Positions 1 through 11,743 of a stretch of 64,000 nt of DNA are shown here, one piece after another (position 1 is the stretch's first letter; each line of letters begins with the position of its first letter). The translations under genes were made by a program, and so were the position numbers. This DNA is from Begonia masoniana (taxonomy: Eukaryota; Streptophyta; Magnoliopsida; Cucurbitales; Begoniaceae). Where the stretch lies: positions 8,309,043 through 8,373,042 of the forward strand of contig CM039509.1 of the NCBI GenBank assembly GCA_022432975.1, written 5' to 3'. The notes under the pieces were generated by a model. The model saw only the letters and a list, made by a program, of their open reading frames with translations, was not told where the DNA came from and ran no database searches.

Positions 1-2
1 CA

Positions 3-296
3 GACTTTATTATACTGGACTATGAAGCAGGCCATGAAGTTCCCATAATTTTAGGAAGACCTTTCTTAGCTACGGGGAGAACATTGATTGATGTCCAGAA
101 AGGTGAACTTACAATGAGAGTCAGTGATCAACAAATCACATTCAATGTGTTGAAAGCGATGAAATTTCCAGATGAGGCTGAAGATTGTTACTTGATAAAA
201 GATGATGAAAAGCCACATGACGAAAAAAAGCATTCAGTACCAGCAAACAGCAATAGAAAAAGTTATGTAAAGAGGAAGAAAAAGAAAAGAAAATGA
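3..296 (+). pseudogene. Gypsy gag-protease fragment
   Basis: The frame starting at base 3 reads continuously to a TGA at 294-296. It contains the retropepsin-type stretch IILGRPFLATGRTLIDV, a hallmark of Tat/Athila and related plant gypsy proteases (the ILGRPFLAT block after the active-site strand), followed by GELTMRV and a lysine-rich tail. The upstream part is cut by the window edge. No reverse transcriptase follows, so the fragment cannot support an active element. Confidence 0.8.
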
Positions 297-329
297 CACG
301 ACAGAGAAATACAAAAGCGGGTTTTTGAA

Positions 330-455
330 AAAGTGATAGAAGTTTATCCATATGGCACCTTGGAACTACGAGATAAAAACAATGGTCAAGGTTTTAAGGT
401 TAATGGCCAGAGAGTGAAACCATATCGTGGAGAAAAATTGACAGAAGTTACGTAA
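330..455 (+). pseudogene. Gypsy integrase C-terminal tail fragment
   Basis: About 40 codons ending in TAA at 453-455 read VYPYGTLELRD, then GFKVNGQRVKPYRGE. This matches the C-terminal tail of plant Tat/Athila integrases (consensus F-x-VNGQRLKPY). Only some 35 bases separate it from the protease fragment, which marks a large internal deletion in between. Confidence 0.75.
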
Positions 456-1873
456 ATTTCTCTGGAGGACAGAAAAGCAACGTGAAACATGAGGGAGTCA
501 GGCTGAGGACTTAAAACATCAAGCGCTTATTGGGAGGCAACTCAATTTTTGATATCCTTTTGTGTTGGTTTTTGTTTATTTTTATTTTTTTTTAGTTTTT
601 GTTTTCAATAATGTTGATGCTGCAATGTTTGCTGTAGCATTAAAAATTTCAGGTCAATCAGGGGAAGATGAAGCACCGAGAAGAAAGTCATCATATAATG
701 ATGCAAGACACGAAACCCTGCATCTAATGGAACAATAAAGACTAACAATCCAGGGAAGTTCTTGCCCTCTCTTTTGTTTGAATTCTATTTTGTTTGGCAG
801 TGGGGACACTGCCAATTTTTAAGTGTGCGGGTGCATGTTTAGTGTTAACTGCTTAATTTGGATTTCTGGAAATTTAGTTTTGATTGTTTAATGTGGATGC
901 TTAGTTTTCTGTTTAATTTGAGTGTTTGGAAATTGTTTAATATATATATCTCGATAAAAAATATGATGAAATGAAGAACAATGCAATTTTTTAATATCTC
1001 TTAATTTAGTAAGTTATTGAATAATGTTATTATCACATATTATTATAAATTAATTAAAATTTATTCCCATAAGCTTAGTTGTTCCTAACATACAAACTCC
1101 TTTTGGTTGCTTAAGAATATTATCCTTTCTAGACATTACGATTATATCTAGGTATCAATAATTTAGTGCTTGATGAAAGAAATTAGCAATTAAAGACTTC
1201 TTCTAAAAACATATATAATAAATAATAAGTTTGGGGGTCATATATAAAATAATAATAATAATAATAATGAATAAATATAATTTCCTAATCTACTTTCAAT
1301 TTTGAGTGAGCCTTTTGGATACTCGATGGGTAGAAATAATTGGAGGAACTTTGGGAGGAACTCCGTTGCATATTTATTGGCTATACTCCTCTATTTTATA
1401 TGAGTATATATTTTTAGGTGACATTATTGAGTAACCGGAGGACTTCATCACCAATGTTGTCAATCGCGTAAAAAGGTAGTGTGACTTAGAGATAAACTCA
1501 ATATTAAATATTATTATTGTGTATCCCTTTCACTTATTTAATAAAAAAAAAAAAGAGAAGAAGAATCTTTGAAAGCTAATGGATTTAGGAAGGACATTAA
1601 AGAATTGACATCCTATGATATGAATTGTGATTTTTAGTTTTGTTCGTTGAACTTAGCAAATCAAATGGAGTTTGAACACACACACTTTGAAAATTAGTTT
1701 ATTGGGAATTAAATCTATATTGATTGCTTTTAATTGTGAGAATGAAATTTTTCAATGATTTACAAGTTACTAGATATTTTGGAAATTATGTAAATTTTGT
1801 TAATGATACTTTGAGAATTGATTTTTGCTTTGCATCACTCGAGGACGAGTAATGATTTAAGTTTGGGGGTATT
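456..1873 (+). other. Non-coding 3' region and polypurine tract of the first gypsy element
   Basis: A/T-rich sequence with no long reading frame. It ends in GAGGACGAGTAATG, then AAGTTTGGGGGT, the polypurine-tract context typical of Tat/Athila elements immediately before the LTR. A GTTTGGGGGTC block also occurs near 1229-1240. No gene is visible. Confidence 0.6.
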
Positions 1874-3635
1874 TGATAACTCTAAATTTAGAGTTATTTT
1901 ATATTATTTTTAGGTAATTTAACTCATATGATTTGAGTGAATTCAAGAAGCAATTGACAGAATTTATTACAATTGCTACATAATGCTGCAGAATCAATGT
2001 CTTGATTTAATTTAATATATTTCATGCATATTATCTATTAAAAGCAGATTTTTTCTCATTAATTCGAAGTTTATATTTTCTTAGTTGAATGCAATTTTTT
2101 AATAGCGGGAGAATCAATTCAAATGCTAAAGACTTATGAAGAAAGAAAACAAATCAAGAAAAATTGAGAAATTTGTTGTTCTGAATATGGGGAGAAAGAA
2201 TGAAATATTATTTGGCAGCGGATTTATGGAGAGAAAGCTAGATAAAATCAAGTAAAAAATCAAAACATATTAAATGAGATGATGGAGAAAGGATGCCAGT
2301 CAATGAGGAAAAGCGCAGTCAATTTCGGACGACAAAAGAAAATGGACAACAACTGTGGACGACTACTGGGCCAACAGTGCAAATGGACAAATGATACAAC
2401 AAACAGAAAGTGTGGACGATTCTAAAGTGACATTATAAAAAGAAGCACTAAAAGACAAAAAGTGAGTTTTAAAAGAAAGCAGCGGTTGATGAAGAAAATG
2501 GGGCACTAAAAGACAAAAGCACTACAAGACAAAACTCACGCCAAATCGCGGACTTGGCCGTGGACGACTGGAAAGCGTGGACGACTGGAAAGTGTGGACG
2601 ACAGAAAGCGTGGATGACAGAAAGTGTGGACAACTGAGAAAAACAGAAAGAAGACAGAAAGCAGTGGATGACTGGGAAAAGTGGCAGAAGCTGGAATGAC
2701 AATTTAAAAAGAAGAAAGAGAATGCATGATTCCAGGGATTGGAGAAAGAATCGAAACATGCATAATTCCAGGGATTGGAGACAGAATCAGGACGTAGAAA
2801 ATACTGAAGATTAAGAAAACCATAAAAGGAGATTTTTCTGGAGAGAACAAAAGACGGGATCTGCAGAAGAACACCGAAGACGAATTTTCTGATCTTCTTC
2901 CTTTTGTTTACTGTTCATAATTTTTTTTATGAACACTATTATTTTGATGTTTAATTTAATTATGTCTAGTAGCTAAATTTCATTACTTGGTTTAGGACGA
3001 TAGTACTCGTTACGTATTTTGCTACGATCTCGGTTTGTTTATGCAATTGTTTATTGAACAATTATTTGTAATATTCCTTGCTTAATTCAGATCATATCGA
3101 TAGATAGGTTGATAATCCATGTTTATATTGTATCGATAGATAAATATAAATTTCTAGATGCATGAATAATTAATCGGATTAAATTGTTACAACGTAGTTA
3201 GCATTGATTCGATTGGCAATAAGAATGAGGCAAATATGAAATTCAATGTTAGTTACATTCCTTCAAGGTTGAGAGAAATTCTAAATTGAATTTATCTAGG
3301 CAATTCGAACGAACCCTAGAATTATTTTATTCTTGCTGTTCATAGACAATGCTGCAGAGTATTACCAAAGTATCAGTAGTAAAACTATCGTAACGAAGAA
3401 ATCGATCCTAGCCAAGACTTTTATTTATTGATTTCATCTCGCTTATCCTGTTTTCTTTTCGTTGCATCATCATTCGGATTTTATTTCTAATTATTTTTAT
3501 TTATCATTTTATTATTTTTACTAAATTTTTATAGCAATTTAAACATAATTAAAAATATCCTCGTGGGATCGATATTTTATATACTACTTGATTGCGATAC
3601 GTGCACTTGCGTAAAGTGTAAAAAATCCACTAACA
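1874..3635 (+). repeat. 3' LTR of the Tat/Athila-type element (about 1.76 kb)
   Basis: It begins TGATAACTC directly after the polypurine tract and ends TCCACTAACA, giving TG...CA termini. Near its end it carries CCTCGTGGGATCGATA and GTGCACTTGCG, phrases typical of this LTR class. A cluster of GTGGACGAC-like words at about 2320-2660 looks like a degenerate internal minisatellite. The 3' boundary is fixed by the join to gypsy coding sequence at 3636. Confidence 0.8.
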
Positions 3636-3899
3636 GCGCACCTCAAGAAGAAAAGCTGGGTCGAATGAACCCCTTGTCTAACAACTCTTCAACTAAGATT
3701 TCAACTCCTTCAGTTCAGCAGGTGCCAGTCTGTATGGATTCTTTGATACAGGCTTGGAGCCTGGATAAACATCAATTGTAAACTCGATCTCCCTATCCGG
3801 TGATAATCTGGGAAGATCGTCGAGGAAGATCTCAGAGAATTCTCTAACTACCGGAAGGTCTTCTGGTTTTACCCCGTTGAGCAACTGAGTATCGACCAC
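3636..3899 (-). pseudogene. Start of gypsy reverse transcriptase, interrupted by the LTR element
   Basis: The minus-strand frame contains the chromoviral linker-RT start: PVVREFSEIFLDDLP, EFTIDVYPGSKP and PYRLAPAELKELKS. An in-frame TAG follows at about 3690, then a one-base shift. The conserved FIRPS segment is still readable before the sequence breaks off at 3636, exactly where the Tat/Athila LTR ends. A tryptophan codon in the expected SPWGAP block reads TGA. Confidence 0.8.
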
Positions 3900-3938
3900 T
3901 GTAGCTAGATAAACTGAGCATTTGCCTCTAAACTGCTC

Positions 3939-5386
3939 TTAGACCTTTATAGAATAGGAAGTAGGCGACCCATTCAACCTATTCATTGCCTGATAAGAAA
4001 ACTCTCCTTTATCCGGGGACCAAAAAATTACTAACCCAGATCGGCAGTCTATGGTGGCGAAATGGCATGACAGCCAGTCCATTTTCAAAATCAGATCGTA
4101 CCGCTCTATGCCCATAATTATCAACCGGGCATAAAGGGTGTTATTTCCCACTAAGACGACGATGCTATGGAAAATACGATCAGACTGCAAATACGCTCCC
4201 GAAGGCAGCATCACTCTATACTCACACTCTGGTAACTCTGGCACTAACCTCAATCTAGACACACATGCAGTTGAAATAAAGGAGTGCGTAGCCCCCGTGT
4301 CTATCAGTGAGAATACCGCAATACCCGTGATTAAGATAGTACCTGCTATAACAGAAGTTTGAGCCTCGTCGTCAATATCACCAGGCTCGATGAAGGCAAA
4401 GATCCTCGGCATCACTCTCCTCTGATCTCTACCTAGCTGATCTCGGCCCGGCTTCGGGCAGTCTTTGACGTAATGGCCAATCTCACCACACCGATAGGAC
4501 TTGTTAGTGCCAAGTCTGCAATCGCCACTGTGTTCTTTCTGGCACTTGAGGCACAGAGGCAATTGAGTAGTTCTTTGTACTTGTTTTCTCTTACCCTGAT
4601 CCTTTTCTCCCTCGTAAGGCCTTTTGACGCCTATTTGTTGTTGTTGCTGTGGTTGTTGTCCTCTAGATTGCCAACCTCGATTCCGTATCTGAGGTTGGAT
4701 CTCACGAAAGAAGCCCTTAGTAGGCTCCCTTGGCCTAACGCAAGTCAACTCTGCAGCCTCGAAGTCCAAAGCTCTTGTTGCAATGTCTGAGTACGGTACA
4801 TTCAGAATCCCAGATACTATAATGTTCTTCCGAATCTCTGGGTTCAGCTTATCCATAAACTGGTGCACCTTATCTTCATTATCTCTCACTAGACGCGCCG
4901 CAAACCGTGATAAGACTTCGAATTTCCGAATATACTCCGCAACTGAACCGGTCTGCTTCAGCTGCTTAAATTCCACACTTTTGCCGCTCTCACGGTACGG
5001 CTGAAATACTTATCATAGAACACGGCTTTAAATCGTTCCCACGTAATCGTCATCACATCGGTAGTCGCTTTGATAGAATCTTACCAAAATCGGGCATCCA
5101 GTGCAAGATGAAATGTAACGCAAGCGACCTTCTCCCCATTGTTAATCTTAGCATAGCCCAACATGTCTTCCATCGTCCGAACCCACTCCTCAGCAAATGA
5201 GGGGTCCAAAGACTGTCCGTCGAATACCGAAGGCCTAAGTTTCTTGAACCTCTCCATACCGTGATTGTTTGAAACTATTAGGTCTTGGGCCCTCTGATCC
5301 TTACGGTTTACCAGTCTCTCAATTTGTTGGGCTTGTCTATCCATATGCTGAGCCTGGCGGTCCAGCAAATCTGTTAGCCTATCCAA
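3939..5386 (-). pseudogene. Gypsy gag and protease, broken
   Basis: Two minus-strand blocks belong to one original gag-protease. 5386-5081 is the gag N-terminus (glutamine/arginine-rich coil, then RPSVFDGQSLDP and WVRTMEDML). 4976-3939 is gag C-terminus plus protease: retrotransposon-gag block, polyglutamine stretch, a zinc knuckle and the aspartic protease motif LIDTGATHSFIS. The knuckle reads YRCGEIGHYVKDC, with serine where the first zinc-binding cysteine should be. The blocks are separated by a frame break at about 4976-5081, so no full protein can be made. Confidence 0.85.
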
Positions 5387-5566
5387 GGTTTCGTCTCCAG
5401 GGTCTCTTGCTCAAACCATTTTATAACTCTTATATGAATTTAAAACAAATAAACCTAAGAAACAAAAGCAAGGAAATAAAATAAAACGTACTTACAGTTG
5501 AGGAAGGATGTCCGCGTAGTGGCTGTGCAGTCGAACAGTCTACAAAACCGATTTTAAAACCCGGGG

Positions 5567-5578
5567 GCTCTCATACCA
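5567..5578 (-). promoter_or_regulatory. Primer-binding site (initiator Met-tRNA type)
   Basis: On the minus strand TGGTATGAGAGC lies a few bases from the inner end of the 5' LTR. It differs by one base from the usual complement of plant initiator tRNA-Met (TGGTATCAGAGC). This fixes the element's orientation. Confidence 0.75.
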
Positions 5579-5581
5579 TAC

Positions 5582-7961
5582 TGTAACATCGCCTAATCCT
5601 ATACCTAGAAATCCCCGTATAAAAATATCCTTTCATTTATCATTTTATAACATTAAGTAAACTTTGTCTCTAAAACTTTAAATCAAAGCCTCATGTGGTT
5701 GAAATTGTTTTTTTTTTTTTTTTAATATCAGAGAAACAATTAAAGAAACATATAAAAACTGAGGGAAAAACGCAGGGCAGAAACCGAGGGCAAAAAGGGC
5801 AAACCGTGCTCAAAATGCATGGCCGATCGATCGGCCATTTCAACCAATCGATCGGCTGTGCTGTAAAAATTGCGGGCGATCGATCGCCCCCATATCAGGC
5901 AATCGATCACTAGCCGATCGATCGCCTTCCCAGGCGATCCATCGGCTAGCGCTCTGGAATTTCTTCTAGAGCGTAGCCCATCACACTGATCGATCGCCTC
6001 TTTTGGCGATCGATCAACATTGCCTTTGGAATCCAAATTCCAGAGGGCTGTTGCCTCTACTCCTTCCTTCCTTTCCTCTTCTTCTCTTCAACTTCTAATA
6101 CCCTTTAACCAATCAAAACACTTTAACAAAATAACTCATCCAACCTCACACATTCCTCCATTCATTAATCACCAAAAACACGACTCGAACATATCCTAGA
6201 ACATATTCAAAAAGAGATGAAAATTACGAAATCTAACTGCATGGATAGCCCTAAAACTCGAGCATATCCATACCCAACATAAAATACTCCAAACAGATCC
6301 AGTACAATCTCAATGAAAAACTTCACAAAATAACTTCATAAAACGAGTTTTTCAAAACATCAAAACACGTAGGTTTCCTAGTAAATCACCCCTCAGCCCG
6401 TTTAAACCCTCCTATACAATTATCGATCATTTCTATCTATTAAAATCCCAAAAATATCTACATGCCATCCCCATGGGTCTAAATAAGCACCAACTGCCCA
6501 GCGCACTCCCACGGGCCATCCTCCATCAACCTGCTCATGTGTCGGGTGGAGGAATGTCGTCCTCACCTGTATCGATTTCGCCTACACCATAGAAATAAAC
6601 TATGAGCTAAAGGCTCAGTAAATCTACGTAAATGTGAATGCGTGCTGTGCATATGTCATTCATAAAATCATGCAATCATCGGGATCGTTTAGTTATATAA
6701 CGGGATGTCACCGAGGTCTACTCTCACCAGATGGAGAGGGCACGTCTGGCGGTTAGACAGCCCTTTCCATCTACCGGGGGGAAAACATGCTTCACCAACT
6801 AAACAGCCATGTCTGAACCCCACCCCATCGTGACTGGGATTACGTGCATTCATTTCTTTACATTAATTCATTTCTTTTCATAAAACTGTGCAGAAACTCA
6901 TTTTCATGCTATTTTTAAAAAGTGTGATGCATGTACAGTTCATATTGCATAATCTATAAATAACATAAAAAAACAAACAATAATCCCTAGAAAACACACT
7001 ACGACGTATACAACTTAACTACCCAACCACTTATTCTAAAACTACGGAATTCACCAATAGCCTCGATAACTTCACAACTCTTGGTGTAGGCCAAATCGGC
7101 CAAACAAAGCACGAAAACTTACTTCACGTCCGTAGCACACCGAGCTCCATCCACGAGCGTTGTTCACCTAAAACATTTCACAACACACGGCATTAAACCG
7201 AGCCTAAATTATTGAACTTTGAAAACTAACGGAACTCCTAGCTAAAGAAAATTTCTCAAAACTCTATCTTAACTCATTGAGACATTTCATCGAGCAATTT
7301 ACGCTCAAGAACATCCAAACCCCCATTAATGGGGGTTTTAAAACCTCCAACCACCAAACACTTCAACAACCTCCATTAAACCATCAAACTTCCACCAATA
7401 ACCATAAATACACCCATTAGAGTCGTAATTAGGGTAAACCTAGCCGTTTCTAACAAAACTCGGCTATTTTGCAAAACCCTAAACGAAACCCTTAACCGTT
7501 TAACTTCGCAAAAATAGAAATCTAATGTCCGAAAACTATAGAATCTTACCTAGGGTTGTGATTGAAGAAGAAAACGTGAAGAACTCGCCGTTGATCGGAG
7601 GTGGAGCGTCGACGTTTGAAGGAACGGAGGGGAAGAGAAAAAAATCGCCAGGGAGGTCTTCTGGGAGGAGAGATCGTGAAATGTGAGAAAAAGGGAAGAC
7701 GATTTTTGTTTAAGTTAAATATTTTAACTTGATGGATTACCGTTTTGCCCTTCTTTTTGATTTCCTATTTATTTCGTTGTTTACATCGTTATTTAACCAA
7801 CGATTCGGTTTCTCCAAATTTTCTTATTTCACCAATAATTCCAATTTACTACAAGGGCTCTATTAAAAATTTTCATTTGCAAAATGGACTTAATTTGACA
7901 TATTTACAAAAATACCATTATATATTAGAATAAATAAAATCCCGTAAAACCGGGTGTTACA
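5582..7961 (-). repeat. 5' LTR of the chromovirus (2.38 kb)
   Basis: The LTR has the inverted termini TGTAAC...GTTACA; on the minus strand it starts TGTAACACCCGGTTTTACGG. It holds a cluster of palindromic CGATCGATCG words (about 5817-6015), a 13-bp-stem hairpin (6729-6772) and a poly-T run near 5707-5723. A truncated relative lies at 49768-51635. Confidence 0.85.
6729..6772. other. Long hairpin in the chromovirus LTR
   Basis: AGATGGAGAGGGC pairs with GCCCTTTCCATCT at 12 of 13 positions. The 18-base loop itself contains an inner GTCT/AGAC stem. Such a structure could lie in the LTR transcript, but no function is shown. Confidence 0.6.
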
Positions 7962-8990
7962 AGAGCTAACAGTAATTTAACTATAACAAGCTTGGCAACA
8001 AAGGAAATGTTACCAGAGTAATCCATACCTTCATTTTGAGTAAACCATTTGACAACTAATCGAGCCTTGTATCGTTCAATGGAACCATCAACATTATATT
8101 TAATTTTATAAACTCATTTGCAACCAAATGCTTTTAGATGATTAGAGGAATGTGACTTTTTAAACAATTTTTCAAAAAGAGATATTTGACAGCTTAGGTG
8201 AGGGCAATCTGTTTATTAAGTATATTGCAGTCAATATACATTCTCCCCACAACTTTAAAGGCAGATTAGACTGAAAAAAGGAAGAGCTTGAGCGACATTC
8301 AAAATGTGCTGATGTTTTCTTTCAACTACTGAATTTTGTTGGGGTGTTTCAACACATGATTTGTAATGGATGATTCCTTTTTTGCTGTATAAATTAGTAA
8401 GTGAAAATTTTGAAGCATTGTCCGATCGTATTCCTCTTATCGCAACATGAAATTGGTTTTCAACCATGGATATAAATTTGGAAAGATCGAAAGGAACTTC
8501 AGATTTTGCTTTCAAAAGATACACCCAAATTGCTCTTGTACAATCAATCAGCATGAGTTAACATATGAAACGGACCTTATACATCACAGTGAATGAGTGT
8601 AAAAGAAGATTCAGACAAAGAATTGTGAGATGTAAAAGGTAATTTTCTTTGTTTTGTCATCTGACATATTGAACGTGGAAATGTACTAATATCAGGGTAA
8701 GAAAATTTATGTACTAATATCAGGGTAAGAAAATTTCAAGATCTTTTTGATGGCCTGAATTATTACACGAGATGAATGTCCAAGTCTACAATGCCACAAT
8801 GAAAAACTAGAATTGAATTGGCAGGATGTGTTATGTTGAGAAGAATGTGTAAAAACATCATATGAAGAAATTCTCGCATGAATGATTTCTTGCAAGACAT
8901 AACGATTGTCTTTTCATTCAACCATCCCAGTCATTTTGTCCAAGGTATTGTAATTTGAACCGTGCAGACCATGTGAAACCAACACCAAAC
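7962..8990 (-). pseudogene. Decayed Ty1/copia pol fragment
   Basis: Minus-strand fragments follow the copia order. Pre-integrase with a histidine/cysteine pair (LWHCRLGHSS) lies near 8707-8895. The integrase core (GIRSDNASKF, then [13 protein letters not shown]) lies at 8255-8554. The start of reverse transcriptase ([10 protein letters not shown]) lies near 8030-8110. Stops and shifts occur throughout. The sequence is cut at 7961/7962 by the chromovirus LTR, so the rest of reverse transcriptase must lie on the far side of that insertion. Confidence 0.8.
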
Positions 8991-9403
8991 CAATAATATT
9001 ACCCTAATAAAATTAGAGTAAAAAAATTTAGTATTGCTCTTTAATAGGAAATAAGCCAAGGACAGGAAAAACAAACACAAAAAATATATACTAAATTTCA
9101 CGTGTCAAATCCGAGCGGGCAAATTTGACACCCGAGCGGGCAAATCAAATTTACGTGTCAAATCCTTACGGGTAAATCAAAGCACAAAAAAAAATACCGT
9201 CAAAATCAAACTAAATAAATAGTTTATATGTGCAACAAAGTATATATAATCCAAATAACCATTTTTATTAATACACAAATTGCCAAGCAACAATGTCCAA
9301 CTCTCCTCTGTCTTGCTAGAGGTAGTCAATACATTGGACCAAGCAAAACTAAAATGATAAACCAACCATAACCATGCTTGAAACACTGAGAGTTGTCGCA
9401 TAA
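8991..9403. other. Non-coding spacer with short direct repeats
   Basis: No gene is visible. At about 9099-9176 the words ACGTGTCAAATCC and GAGCGGGCAAAT (or GACGGGTAAAT-like variants) recur two to three times. Confidence 0.5.
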
Positions 9404-11743
9404 TCACAGGTTAAATATATGATCTGATGCACCAAAAATGTCTGCATTAAACTGTCTTGTGTTCAAGTCGCTGCCGTTGAGTGTAGAACCGAACCGATCG
9501 AGCCACTGAGCCGGACTAGGATTTTCACTCTCCTCAACCCACTCCGAAGTCATATCTATGTCATCGAATTGGACAGGATCAACTTCTACAGATGTCGTTC
9601 TCATCTGTCGACCTAGCTTCAGATTGTAGTTTATGTAGATTAGATCATTTAATGTATCTCTATCAATCTTGTTACGCTTCTCTGAGTGAATCTGTTGAAA
9701 CGCGCTCCAGTTTCGTTCCAAAGAGAAAGAACTACAAACTTGACTAAGCACTCTAATGGCTACTCGCTTGCAAAATAGGCGCAGAGTCGCCATACTGCTC
9801 CCACCATACCCCTGCAACGCGCTTAAAGTAAGTTTTCAAACTCTAATGGCTACTTAACACAGAATTTCTCGACGAAAACAAAAACGTACCTGGTGGAACT
9901 CTATCTCTTGCCTCCATGGCTAGACTATGACCGAACATCTCATTTGCCTTAGTGAAATTAAATATTTGTTTGCTGATATCGCGTCTCATCTCCGGCAACG
10001 GGAGAAGCTTTTCTAAAACATTATAGAAATCATCTTTAAGAGAGGTGACAAACTTTGTTTCTGGATTGTACTGGATACTCGGGTTCAAAAATGCGGCAGC
10101 AGCGTGTAGAGGGGAATGGAGTTGGTCTCGCCATCTTCGGTCTACTATGTCCACGAACATCTTGCACTTGATCTCGTCCATAATATAGTAAGTTCTTATA
10201 GATTCCTTTGACCTCGTCATTAGCTCGTATATAAAACCCATGGCCGGTTTTCCTACAGAAACCTCCCTCAATACCTTTAAGAACGGCTCAGAAATGGACA
10301 CGCTTTCTTCCACAGACCTCCAAAAATCATTATTCTCAACAAAAGCAATGCAAGACATGCTCTGTGATTTATTTGCATATGAAGAGGCGGTTGTGTATTC
10401 CGGGCTGTTGAACATTTGTTTTAATCTCGACCTAAGCCTCAACATGGATTGGAGAGAGAGGAAGCTTGAGATCGACTTTGTAACGCCCATTCTAATGAGT
10501 TCTTGAGCACCGGTGAATTTTCTCATCAACTCTAGCATCGAAGCATTGTTGTAGATAAACTTAGAAACGGTTTGTGCTTGTGTGATGCATCTGTTTACCC
10601 AATCTACTTTCGAGAAGTCTTCCAAAATCGAATTCAAACATTGCGAGGCACACGGAGAAACAAATATTGTCCCATAGTTCTGGAGGATATGATTCGCAAC
10701 TCCGGTGTAGTTGAAACTACTATCCATGATTATCTGCACCACATTTTCCGGGCCAAAATCTTGAACGACGGAATCAAATAAATCTGCGAGGCACTTCGTG
10801 TTTTTGAAATATGCGGACGCATCTACGGATTTATGAAAAAAAGTTCTCGAAGGGGACGAGACCAAGAAATTTATCAAAGTCCTCGATTTGTTGTCTGTCC
10901 ATGTGTCTGCAATGATCGTACAGCCAGTGGTAGCCCATTCATTTTCAATGTCCTTTAACTGCAGGCTCACTTCAGATTTGATCCTTTCCAGCCATGTTGT
11001 TTTTAAGGTTTCAACTGTGGGAGCAACAAATCCTGGACCAAATTTTCCGATCATATCGATCATCCGCTCGAAAGATGAAGATCTAGCAATACTCAAGTCA
11101 AGTTTATTCTCGAAAAAGAAGAGAGCCACGCTTCTCTCAAAGTTTTCCTGGTTGTTTTGAGTAGCAGGAGCCATTGCAGTAACCGAAGTGCAAACTTTTA
11201 TAACCGGAGAAGGAGCTTCCTTAGAAACAAGACCCTTATTGGTCAAGACATTTCCGACCGATTTGTCGTCTTCCAGTTTCTGTTTTCTCGTATTCGAAGT
11301 TTCCTTAGTCTCCTCCTTGGATGCCAAAATGGCCTGCACTCGATCGGATATGTCATCCCTTACTTTACTACACGGATTCACCCCCCGACTTGGAAGCCGA
11401 GACAGATGATGTTTCAATCGACTAATTCCACCATTCAAAATTCTCGAACAAAATCTACATTTCACCTTGTTTCCATCTAGTTTCTCAGCATATTCCCAAC
11501 AAACATCTCTTTCGCGTACCACTGCAAACAAGTCACCAAGATTCTTCGAGTTTCATCTTAACAATAAAAAGCATTTGCATCCATGAACAGAACAACCAGT
11601 AGAGTACCGGCGAGACTAACAAAATAGAATTTAAGAAAAATATAACAGAGAATTTCTTGAGAGCTAGAGTTGAGAAATAAAGTCATGAGAAAAGATGAAC
11701 TCACTGAGGATTTAAAAGTAGCCAATTGTTGCTGCTCCTCACC
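9404..11743 (-). CDS. BED zinc finger / DUF659 / hAT-dimerisation protein (hAT transposase-like, possibly domesticated)
   Basis: Inferred exons on the minus strand: 11743-11705 (mostly 5' leader), 11521-9890 and 9811-9404. The large exon starts with a BED-type zinc finger (KCRFCSRILNGGISRLKHH) and continues through DUF659 (ADTWTDNKSRTLINFL). The last exon carries the hAT C-terminal dimerisation motif (LSQVCSSFSLERNWSAF). The protein is about 680 residues and resembles the Arabidopsis At3g17450-type family, many of whose members are thought to be host genes. Neither large-exon frame opens with ATG: the start codon appears split, with A from the 39-nt exon (after an in-frame TAA) and TG after the intron. 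One base seems to be missing near 9770, between GDSAPILQ and RVAIRVLSQ, so the dimerisation domain is out of frame as written. I see no terminal inverted repeats around it. It may be a domesticated gene or a decaying transposon. Confidence 0.7.

Larger units (their letters stand above)
1..3635 (+). mobile_element. Tat/Athila-type Ty3/gypsy retrotransposon, 3' portion with 3' LTR
   Basis: The window opens inside a gypsy element read on the plus strand: a gag-protease tail (3-296), an integrase C-terminal tail (about 330-455), about 1.4 kb of non-coding 3' region, a polypurine tract (AAGTTTGGGGGT, about 1859-1870) and an LTR (1874-3635). The catalytic reverse transcriptase, RNase H and integrase cores that should lie between protease and integrase tail are absent, so this is an internally deleted copy. 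It sits within the reverse transcriptase of the minus-strand gypsy element that follows; the 5 bases after the LTR (GCGCA, 3636-3640) are the predicted target-site duplication, whose partner lies left of the window. Confidence 0.85.
3636..7961 (-). mobile_element. Ty3/gypsy chromovirus (Tekay/Del-like), 5' half with its 5' LTR
   Basis: Read on the minus strand from 7961 down: an LTR (5582-7961), a primer-binding site, gag, protease and the first part of reverse transcriptase, where the Tat/Athila element has inserted. The rest of pol should continue left of the window. The gag-pol frame is interrupted (a gap between 5081 and 4976, stops near 3690 and 3650), so the copy is dead. The element itself interrupted an older copia element at 7962. 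Confidence 0.85.
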
